NCBI GenBank assembly: GCA_007128755.1
Contig: SKWV01000492.1
Span: 1 to 5,762 of the forward strand
Direction: 5' to 3'
DNA from: Trueperaceae bacterium
GTDB lineage: Bacteria > Deinococcota > Deinococci > Deinococcales > Trueperaceae
Length of the DNA: 5,762 nt
Under the pieces are notes generated by a model. The model was not told the DNA's origin. It ran no database searches and saw only the letters and a list, made by a program, of their open reading frames with translations. The first letter of the stretch is position 1, and the number at the start of each line of letters is the position of its first letter. The position numbers were made by a program, and so were the translations under genes. Shown in pieces: positions 1-4,839 of this stretch.

Positions 1-631
1 CGGCGCCGAGGAGCCACGCGCTCCGCACCGCGAACAGCCCGACGGCGCCGCAGCCCCACACCGCCACCGTCTCGCCGCCCGAGATGCCGCCGTTCTCGGC
101 GGCCATGTAGCCGGTCGGGAAGACGTCGGTGAGGAAGAGCACCTGCTCGTCGGCGAGCTCGTCGGGTACCTTTATCGGCCCGACGTCGGCGTAGGGGACG
201 CGCACGTACTCGGCCTGGCCTCCGGGGAAGCCGCCCATGAGGTGCGAGTAGCCGAAGAGGCCCGAGGGGGCATGCCCGAACATCGCCTCGGCCATGCTCG
301 CGTTGGGGTTGGAGTTGTCGCACAGCGACCACAGCTCGGCCTTGCAGAAGAAGCAGTTGCCGCACGCGATCGGGAACGGCACGACCACCCGGTCCCCGAC
401 CGCGAGCGAGGTCACGCCCTTCCCGACCTCGACGATCTCCCCCATGAACTCGTGGCCCAAGATGTCGCCCTTGCGCATGGTGGGCATGTAGCCGTTGAAC
501 AGGTGCAGGTCGGAGCCGCAGATCGCCGTGCTCGTGACCCGCACGATGGCGTCACGGTCGTTGATCAGTTCGGGCTCCGGGACGTCTTGGACGCGGACGT
601 CGTCCTTGCCGTGCCAACACAGGGCTCGCAT
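1..631 (-). CDS. Zinc-dependent alcohol dehydrogenase, formaldehyde-dehydrogenase-like (partial, C-terminus beyond left edge)
   Basis: A medium-chain dehydrogenase/reductase that should oxidise an alcohol or aldehyde with NAD(P)+ in the cytoplasm. The 210 visible residues begin MRALCWHGKDDVRV. Catalytic-zinc ligands appear as Cys38 (ICGSDLH) and His60-Glu61 (GHEFMG). The structural-zinc cysteines are Cys90, Cys93, Cys96 and Cys104. Asp169 in the LTDVFPTGY segment sits where horse liver ADH has its third zinc ligand Cys174; glutathione-independent formaldehyde dehydrogenase of Pseudomonas putida also uses Asp there. The Rossmann glycine motif GCGAVG (193-198) starts the cofactor domain, and the rest lies outside the window (family length is about 380-400 residues). 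The ATG at 631 has AGGAGG at 636-641, 4 nt upstream. It lies 104 bp downstream of the SRPBCC gene on the same strand and is probably co-transcribed with it. The family is secure; the substrate is not, because many such proteins are named formaldehyde dehydrogenase without proof. Confidence 0.93.
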   Translation of the reverse strand, partial: MRALCWHGKDDVRVQDVPEPELINDRDAIVRVTSTAICGSDLHLFNGYMPTMRKGDILGHEFMGEIVEVGKGVTSLAVGDRVVVPFPIACGNCFFCKAELWSLCDNSNPNASMAEAMFGHAPSGLFGYSHLMGGFPGGQAEYVRVPYADVGPIKVPDELADEQVLFLTDVFPTGYMAAENGGISGGETVAVWGCGAVGLFAVRSAWLLGA

Positions 632-662
632 GATGCCTCCTCACGCCACACCGGCACCACAT

Positions 663-694
663 CGGGGAGGGGCGGCGGCGGCCGCCCCTCCCCG
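663..694 (-). terminator. Perfect 14-bp GC hairpin between the SRPBCC and dehydrogenase genes
   Basis: The arms at 663-676 (CGGGGAGGGGCGGC) and 681-694 are exact reverse complements around a 4-nt loop; 13 of 14 pairs are G-C. It begins 41 nt after the SRPBCC stop codon and ends 21 nt before the dehydrogenase Shine-Dalgarno site. No T-run follows on the minus strand, so it is not a classical intrinsic terminator. It could be a partial terminator or attenuator that lowers dehydrogenase expression, or an mRNA-stabilising or processing element. The structure is certain from sequence; the role is inferred. Confidence 0.5.
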
Positions 695-735
695 AGCCGA
701 CCCTCAGGCAGAGCGTGGTGCCGATCGTGCGTCGC

Positions 736-1413
736 TCAGGTCTTGCGCCCGGCCGGGTTGGCGTACGACGACGTCACCACGGCGCCGGTCTCGAGCTCGC
801 GCTTGAGGCGCCGCAGATCCTCCTCGACCTGCTTCGAAGGCTCCTCGCCGAACAGCTTGGCGACGCTGGCCCCGAGCTTGCCCCCGGGCGGGTGGTACGT
901 GAACGACACCTTGACCTCGGTGCGCTGACCGTTGCCGACGTCCTTGAACCGGACGGTCCCCTCGTTGGGGACGGTGGCGCCCTTCACGGAGCGCCAGGAG
1001 ATGATCTCGTTCTCGCGGTCGACGAGGGTCTCGGCGTCCCACTCGACCTTGGCGCCTGCCGGCCCCTTGGCGACCCAGTGCGAACGGCCGTCCGGGAGCT
1101 CACGCACGGACTCGAGGTGGCCCATCACGCGCGGCAGGTTCTCGAGGTTGCGCCAGAAGCGGTAGATCTCGCCCACCGGCTTCTCGATCGTGATGGTCTT
1201 GCTGACGTGGATGGCGCCGTGCCCGGGGCCGACGCCGCGGCTCGCCAGGCGCTTGTAGAACACGTAGCCGCCAACGGCGGCCATGCCCATCGTGAGCAGC
1301 CTGCGCGCGCCGCCGCCGTCGTCGCCGCGCTCGCGCTCGAGCGGCGCCTCTTCGACGGTCAGGGTGATCTTCTTGCGGGCGCGCTTGGGATCTCCTTCAT
1401 AGCGTGATTCCAT
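736..1413 (-). CDS. Membrane-anchored SRPBCC (polyketide cyclase/dehydrase-like) protein
   Basis: A 225-residue protein starting MESRYEGDPKRARKK. After a charged N-terminus (about 1-35) comes a short hydrophobic stretch, LLTMGMAAVGGYVFYKRL (about 39-56), fitting a single membrane anchor with the basic arginines Arg37-Arg38 before it. The rest (about 68-200) reads as an SRPBCC/START-like fold: the first strand and helix VSKTITIEKPVGEIYRFWRN, then LPRVMGHLESV, WVAKGPAGAKVEWDAE, IISWRSV and TEVKVSFTYHPPGGKLG. A charged C-terminal helix (about 192-210) follows. Such folds form a deep ligand pocket; no catalytic residues can be assigned, so binding or carrying a hydrophobic ligand at the membrane is only a guess. 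The ATG at 1413 is chosen because AGAAGGAG precedes it at normal spacing; the frame stays open to a GTG at 1440, but that start has no ribosome site. The downstream partner is the zinc dehydrogenase. Confidence 0.85.
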   Translation of the reverse strand: MESRYEGDPKRARKKITLTVEEAPLERERGDDGGGARRLLTMGMAAVGGYVFYKRLASRGVGPGHGAIHVSKTITIEKPVGEIYRFWRNLENLPRVMGHLESVRELPDGRSHWVAKGPAGAKVEWDAETLVDRENEIISWRSVKGATVPNEGTVRFKDVGNGQRTEVKVSFTYHPPGGKLGASVAKLFGEEPSKQVEEDLRRLKRELETGAVVTSSYANPAGRKT

Positions 1414-1477
1414 GATCGCTCCTTCTACGGTGGAGGACACGCGTCCGCGCGGTCCATGCCCGTGCTACGACCCTAAG

Positions 1478-1508
1478 CACCTCCACATGTAAAGGGTGTA
1501 AACCACCT
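1478..1508 (-). promoter_or_regulatory. Candidate promoter/operator region upstream of the SRPBCC gene
   Basis: The 112-bp gap between the P450 stop and the SRPBCC start contains a less GC-rich patch. On the minus strand it reads TTTACA CCC TTTACA, a direct repeat with a 9-bp period (1497-1502 and 1488-1493). A CACCT direct repeat flanks it on the plus strand (1478-1482 and 1504-1508). TTTACA resembles a -35 element, but no convincing -10 hexamer sits at the right distance: TCGTAG is 17 bp downstream of the second copy. A SigB/SigF-like reading (CTTT, 17 bp, GGGTCG) is also only partial. I offer it as the likely control region rather than a defined promoter. Confidence 0.25.
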
Positions 1509-1525
1509 GAGAACGTTGATGACGC

Positions 1526-2749
1526 TCACGGCGCCCAGCGGACGGGAAGCGCCTCCAGCGCCCGGAACCCCGGGAGGAAGCGCCAGCGCAGGTCCTCCTC
1601 ATCGACGGCGAGCTCCAGGCTCGGCAGGCGCGCGAGCAGCGTGTTCATGGCGATCTCGGTCTCGAGCCGGGCGAGCGGCGCGCCGAGGCAGTAGTGCATG
1701 CCCTTGCCGAAGGCGAGGTGGGGGTTGGGCTGCCGAGCGGGATCGAACCGGTCCGCGTCGACGAACCGGCTCGGATCGCGGTTGGCGCTGCCGAGGATCA
1801 GGATCACGGGTTCTCCACGCGCGATGGTGTGCCCGTTCCATGCGATGTCCCGAGCGGCCCAGCGGTTCAGCGCGCGCTCGACCGATCCGTCGTAGCGCAG
1901 GAACTCCTCGACCGCGCGGGGCATCGCGGTGGGATCGTCACGCAGCGCTCGGAGCTGCTGCGGATGGCGCGCGAGCGCGAGCATCGCGTTCCCGATGAGG
2001 TTGACCGTCGTCTCGTGCCCCGCCACGATGAGGAGGACGACGGTGCTGAACAGCTCCTCCTCGCTGAGCGCGTCGCCATCCTCGGCGGCGTGCAGCAGCG
2101 CGGTGACGAGGTCGTCGCGCGGTGCCGCGCGGCGGACCTCGAACAGCTCGCGGAGGTAGTCGGTGAAGGCCGTCAGGTGCCGCACGGCCGCCGCGCGCGC
2201 CTCGCCGTCCATCGGTGGCTCGACGAGGGCGTTCGACCAGACCCGGAAGCGCTCGCGGTCTTCGGCCGGGACGCCGAGCATCTCGAGGATGACGATGGTC
2301 GGGAGCGGGAAGGCGAAGTCGCCGATCAGGTCCATGGCGCCCTGATCACGAACCGCGTCGAGGAGCCCGTCGGCGATCGCCTGGACGCGCGGCCTGAGGT
2401 CGGCGACGCGCTTGGGCGTGAACGCTTGGCTCACGAGCGACCGCAGCCGTCGGTGGTCGTCGCCGTCGCGGTTGAGCATGTGGTTGCCGATGAGCCTGTC
2501 GAGCGGCGTTGGCACGAAGCGATCCGCGGGATCGCGCGCGAGCGCCTCGTCCCGCACGAAGCGGGGGTCGCGCAGCATGGCGTCGACGTCCTCGTAGCGG
2601 GTGACGAACCAGATGGGCGTCGTGCCGTCGAGACCGACCTGGCGGTAGATGGGATCCTCGCGCCGCATCTCGGCGAAGGTCCGGTAGGCGTCGCGCTTGA
2701 AGGCGTGGCCGTAGAGGTCGTACTTGCGTCGCGGGCCGTCCGTGTCCAT
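1526..2749 (-). CDS. Cytochrome P450 (bacterial soluble class I type)
   Basis: A complete 407-residue haem monooxygenase, the usual length for a soluble bacterial P450, with no membrane anchor. The expected landmarks are present in order: HRRLRSLVSQAFTP (C-helix region, about 99-112, typical for haem-propionate contacts), the I-helix oxygen-activation motif AGHETT (243-248, with the acid-alcohol pair Glu246-Thr247), the K-helix ExxR (Glu282-Arg285), and the haem-binding loop FGKGMHYCLG (347-356) with Cys354 as the axial thiolate. It should insert one oxygen atom into an organic substrate using electrons from a ferredoxin and reductase, neither of which is encoded here. The ATG at 2749 has GGAGG at 2755-2759, 5 nt upstream. 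It is divergent from the hydrolase-TetR operon across a 168-bp gap, so it may answer to the same regulator. The substrate and CYP family cannot be assigned by eye. Confidence 0.96.
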   Translation of the reverse strand: MDTDGPRRKYDLYGHAFKRDAYRTFAEMRREDPIYRQVGLDGTTPIWFVTRYEDVDAMLRDPRFVRDEALARDPADRFVPTPLDRLIGNHMLNRDGDDHRRLRSLVSQAFTPKRVADLRPRVQAIADGLLDAVRDQGAMDLIGDFAFPLPTIVILEMLGVPAEDRERFRVWSNALVEPPMDGEARAAAVRHLTAFTDYLRELFEVRRAAPRDDLVTALLHAAEDGDALSEEELFSTVVLLIVAGHETTVNLIGNAMLALARHPQQLRALRDDPTAMPRAVEEFLRYDGSVERALNRWAARDIAWNGHTIARGEPVILILGSANRDPSRFVDADRFDPARQPNPHLAFGKGMHYCLGAPLARLETEIAMNTLLARLPSLELAVDEEDLRWRFLPGFRALEALPVRWAP

Positions 2750-2860
2750 GTCGACCTCCGTGGCGCACCGCCCGTGGCGACCGACGGCGCCGGCTCGCGT
2801 GCGATGGGGGTGATGCGCGACACCATACCGGCGGCCGCTGGGGCGGCGCCAGCCGTGACC

Positions 2861-2887
2861 TTGACACTAAGGCATTTAGCCTATAAC
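2861..2887 (+). promoter_or_regulatory. Promoter of the hydrolase-TetR operon
   Basis: A perfect -35 hexamer TTGACA (2861-2866) is followed by TATAAC (2882-2887), five of six matches to TATAAT, with a short 15-bp spacer. Alternatively TAACCT (2884-2889) gives the ideal 17-bp spacer. Either predicts a transcription start near 2894-2896, about 22-24 nt before the hydrolase ATG. That leaves just enough room for the GAAGGAG ribosome site at 2906-2912. The patch is conspicuously AT-rich for this window. Confidence 0.65.
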
Positions 2888-2900
2888 CTAATGCCATTAG
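2867..2900. promoter_or_regulatory. Twin palindromic operator, likely the TetR binding site
   Basis: Two copies of the palindrome CTAA-N5-TTAG occur at 2867-2879 (centre GGCAT) and 2888-2900 (centre TGCCA). Their centres, 2873 and 2894, are 21 bp apart, two turns of the helix, so both sites lie on the same DNA face. An 8-bp direct repeat TTAGCCTA (2876-2883 and 2897-2904) carries the same 21-bp period. The first palindrome fills the -35/-10 spacer and the second covers the predicted transcription start, which suits repression. The natural candidate is the TetR-family protein encoded as the second gene of this operon. Repeat geometry is seen directly; protein binding is inferred. Confidence 0.6.
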
Positions 2901-2917
2901 CCTACGAAGGAGCCACC

Positions 2918-3820
2918 ATGCAGGGAACCGCCACATCGACCAGAGGATCCTCCGCCACCCACCTGGCCGGCGACCGCGGCCACGGCGCGACCGCCCGAGC
3001 TCCGGCCGCCGACCGCTCCACGCGCCACTTGACGCGGCCGGACGGCACGATCGCCTACGACGACCTCGGCGCGGGTCCGCTGGTCGTGATGCTGCCGGGT
3101 CTCGGCGACCTCCGGCAGCAGTACCGCTTCCTCGCACCCGAGCTCGTCGACGCGGGCTACCGCACCGTGCGCGCCGACCTCCGCGGCCACGGCGAGTCGA
3201 GCACGCACTGGCCCGACTACGGCTCCGAAGCCGCCGGACGGGACCTGGTCGCGCTCATCGCCTCGCTCGGCGGCCCGGCGGTCGTGATCGGCAACTCCTT
3301 CGGGGCGGCGCCGGCCGTGTGGGCGGCGGCCGAGCGTCCGGACCTCGTGGCCGGCCTCGTGCTCATCGGGCCGTTCGTGCGCGACCACGACATGTCGCCC
3401 GTCATGCGCCTCGCGCTGCGGGCGATGACGGCGGGGCCGTGGAAGGTCCGCGCGTGGGGCTGGTTCTACGGCACCCTCTACCCCAGCGCCAAACCCGCCG
3501 ACTTCGAGGCCTACCGCGCGGCGCTCCTCGCCAACCTCGCCCAGCCGGGCCGCTACGAGGCCGTCCGCGCGATGATGTTCCGGAGCGACGCCGCCGTCGA
3601 GGCGCGCCTCGCGAGCGTGCGCGCGCCGTCGCTCGTGCTCATGGGCAGCAAGGACCCCGACTTCCCCGATCCGGCCGCCGAAGCGCGCGCCGTGGCGGAG
3701 GCCATCTCGGGCGAGGTCGCCATGGTCGAGGGCGCCGGGCACTACCCGCACGTCGAGATGCCCGACGTCGCCGCCGACGCCGTCGTCCGCTTCGTGCAGC
3801 GCGTGCACGGGCGAGCGTGA
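2918..3820 (+). CDS. Alpha/beta-fold hydrolase
   Basis: A 300-residue serine hydrolase. The nucleophile elbow is GNSFG with Ser127. The other triad members are probably Asp246 (MGSKDPDFP) and His275 (GAGHYPHVE), all in the usual order. The oxyanion-hole loop LPGLGDL (59-65), the strand/loop ADLRGHGES (86-94) and a cap region around 155-225 complete the fold. It probably cleaves an ester, lactone, amide or related bond in the cytoplasm; the substrate is unknown. The first ~38 residues (MQGTATSTRGSSATH...) are polar and low in complexity, with no signal-peptide character, and precede the first recognisable strand (TRPDGTIAYDD). The ATG at 2918 is supported by GAAGGAG at 2906-2912, spaced 5 nt. 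The same frame stays open far upstream, but that part is antisense to the P450. It is the first gene of an operon with TetR, 28 bp apart. Confidence 0.93.
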   Translation: MQGTATSTRGSSATHLAGDRGHGATARAPAADRSTRHLTRPDGTIAYDDLGAGPLVVMLPGLGDLRQQYRFLAPELVDAGYRTVRADLRGHGESSTHWPDYGSEAAGRDLVALIASLGGPAVVIGNSFGAAPAVWAAAERPDLVAGLVLIGPFVRDHDMSPVMRLALRAMTAGPWKVRAWGWFYGTLYPSAKPADFEAYRAALLANLAQPGRYEAVRAMMFRSDAAVEARLASVRAPSLVLMGSKDPDFPDPAAEARAVAEAISGEVAMVEGAGHYPHVEMPDVAADAVVRFVQRVHGRA

Positions 3821-3848
3821 CACGGGCCGTGGTCCGGAGGCTCGCCGC

Positions 3849-4457
3849 GTGACCGGCGCGGCCGCCAGACGCGCGGGCGCCAAGGTCACGCGCGAGCGCC
3901 TGGTCGAGGAAGCCATCGCCGTCCTCGACGAGCACGGCGACGCGGCCCTCACCCTCACCGCCGTCGCCCGCCGCCTGGGCGTGCGGACCCCCTCGCTGTA
4001 CCACCACGTCGACGGCCTCGACGGCCTCCGCCACGAGGTCCGCGTCGACGGCATCGAGCGCCTCGGCGACGCGCTCCAGCGCGCCACCGCCGGCCGCGCG
4101 CGGCGCTCCGCCCTCGAGGCGCTGGCCAGGTCGTACGTGGACTTCGCCCGCGCGCACCCCGGCCTCTACGCGCTCACGCTCGCCGGCGGCACCGAGGGCG
4201 ACCAGCGCGTCGAGCGCGCCGCGGCGCGCGTGATCGAGACGGTGCTCGCCGTCCTCGCCGGGTACGGCTTGGCGGGCGACCCGGCACTCCACGCCACGCG
4301 GTACCTGCGCAGTGTGCTGCACGGCTTCGTGGCGCTCGAGCGGGCGGGCGGCTTCGCGCTGGCGCTCGACCTCGAGGCGTCGTTCCGCCACCTGCTCGAC
4401 GCCGTCGACGCCGGCTTGGCGAGCACGTCGCCGGGGTTCGGCGAGCGTGGCGCGTGA
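3849..4457 (+). CDS. TetR/AcrR-family transcriptional regulator with WHG-type C-terminal domain
   Basis: A 202-residue one-component repressor. The N-terminal DNA-binding domain covers about residues 12-60: helix 1 VTRERLVEEAIAVLDEHG, then the helix-turn-helix LTAVARRLGVRTPSLYHHV (36-54) with the typical recognition helix TPSLYHHV. The C-terminal ligand and dimer domain includes ALARSYVDFARAHPGLYALTL (91-111) and LHGFVALERAGGF (157-169), which matches the WHG pattern (Pfam TetR_C_33 type). The GTG at 3849 is chosen because GGAGG lies at 3836-3840, 8 nt upstream, and the family N-terminus begins right there. It follows the hydrolase by 28 bp, so the two are co-transcribed. The twin palindrome in front of the hydrolase is the obvious target, implying autorepression. 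The inducer is unknown; a substrate or product of the hydrolase or P450 is plausible. Confidence 0.93.
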   Translation: MTGAAARRAGAKVTRERLVEEAIAVLDEHGDAALTLTAVARRLGVRTPSLYHHVDGLDGLRHEVRVDGIERLGDALQRATAGRARRSALEALARSYVDFARAHPGLYALTLAGGTEGDQRVERAAARVIETVLAVLAGYGLAGDPALHATRYLRSVLHGFVALERAGGFALALDLEASFRHLLDAVDAGLASTSPGFGERGA

Positions 4458-4459
4458 CG

Positions 4460-4666
4460 CTACCGATCGAGCGTGAACGAGATCTTCGCGTTGATCCTGT
4501 ACTGCACGATGCGGTCGTTCTCGACGATGGCCTGCATCTCCTTGATGTAGATGCTCTGGATGCCGCGGAGCGACTTGGAGGCCTCGGCGAGCGCCACGTT
4601 GGCCGCGTCCTCCCAGCTCTTCTCGGACTGCGCCAGAACCTCGATCACCTTCACCATCGCTGCCAT
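4460..4666 (-). CDS. Dodecin family protein lacking the flavin-stacking tryptophan
   Basis: A 68-residue dodecin, a small beta-alpha-beta-beta protein that in characterised members forms a hollow dodecamer storing flavins. The sequence follows the family pattern: strand KVIEVLAQS, helix SWEDAANVALAEASKSLRG (17-35), then strands IQSIYIKEMQAIVEN and IVQYRINAKISFTL. In the Halobacterium and Mycobacterium proteins a tryptophan near residues 36-38 stacks on the isoalloxazine ring. Here my alignment places Ser38 (IQSIYIKEM) in that position, and the only Trp is Trp18 in the helix. The ligand may therefore differ. The ATG at 4666 has AGGAGG at 4674-4679, 7 nt upstream; an in-frame ATG at 4657 is too far from it. 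It is convergent with TetR, with 2 bp between the stop codons, and probably unrelated to it. Confidence 0.9.
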   Translation of the reverse strand: MAAMVKVIEVLAQSEKSWEDAANVALAEASKSLRGIQSIYIKEMQAIVENDRIVQYRINAKISFTLDR

Positions 4667-4803
4667 GAGCTCTCCTCCTTCTCGTGAGGCCGCGTGCGAT
4701 CACGGCTCGACCATCGTAGGGGCCCCTTCCCCGAACGCCCGTGCGTATCGACCATCGCGCTTCGTCACGTTCGCGGCTCTTCGGGGCGTCGCGGCCATGG
4801 CGG

Positions 4804-4839
4804 GCGACGGATCACCGCCGCCGATGGCACAATCATCTG
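4804..4839 (+). promoter_or_regulatory. Weak candidate promoter for a leaderless methyltransferase transcript
   Basis: No Shine-Dalgarno sequence precedes the methyltransferase ATG at 4840. CACAAT at 4828-4833 resembles a -10 element and ends 7 nt before the A of that ATG, which would put the transcription start on the start codon. The -35 side is poor: GCGACG (4804-4809) shares only the GAC core with TTGACA. The rest of the 173-bp divergent gap shows no clear promoter for the dodecin gene. Confidence 0.2.

Noticed and set aside
242..928. Plus-strand open frame opposite the dehydrogenase and the intergenic hairpin.
   Set aside because: It crosses the zinc-ligand region of the dehydrogenase on the other strand and then the intergenic hairpin; the translation is low-complexity.
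715..1407. Plus-strand open frame of about 230 codons opposite the SRPBCC gene.
   Set aside because: No ribosome site, no family resemblance, and the opposite strand has a coherent SRPBCC fold with a good start.
1411..1440. GTG at 1440 as an earlier start of the SRPBCC protein, adding 9 residues.
   Set aside because: The AGAAGGAG site sits directly before the ATG at 1413, within the extra segment, so the ATG is the better start.
1435..1455. GGAC...GTCC imperfect inverted repeat upstream of the SRPBCC start.
   Set aside because: Only 4-bp arms in very GC-rich sequence; expected by chance.
2750..2860. Search for a P450 promoter on the minus strand in the divergent gap.
   Set aside because: No convincing paired -35/-10 elements on the minus strand; the nearest AT-rich hexamers overlap the twin operator but match consensus poorly.
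1694..2917. The hydrolase frame stays open for about 1.2 kb upstream, giving a possible 708-residue protein.
   Set aside because: That part is antisense to the P450, whose motifs are unmistakable, and it shows no domain of its own. The ribosome site at 2906-2912 and the promoter at 2861 set the hydrolase start at 2918.
2897..4087. Long minus-strand open frame opposite the hydrolase and TetR genes.
   Set aside because: It is Arg/Ala/Gly-rich, with no recognisable family, and lies opposite two genes with clear motifs. This is a normal shadow in GC-rich DNA.
4463..4498. Imperfect GATC/AACG...CGTT/GATC inverted repeat near the TetR-dodecin junction as a bidirectional terminator.
   Set aside because: It needs a large bulge, lies inside the dodecin coding region, and has no T-run.
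3639..4703. Another long minus-strand open frame spanning the TetR gene and the dodecin region.
   Set aside because: It reads the TetR gene backwards and the dodecin gene out of frame; low-complexity composition and no motifs.
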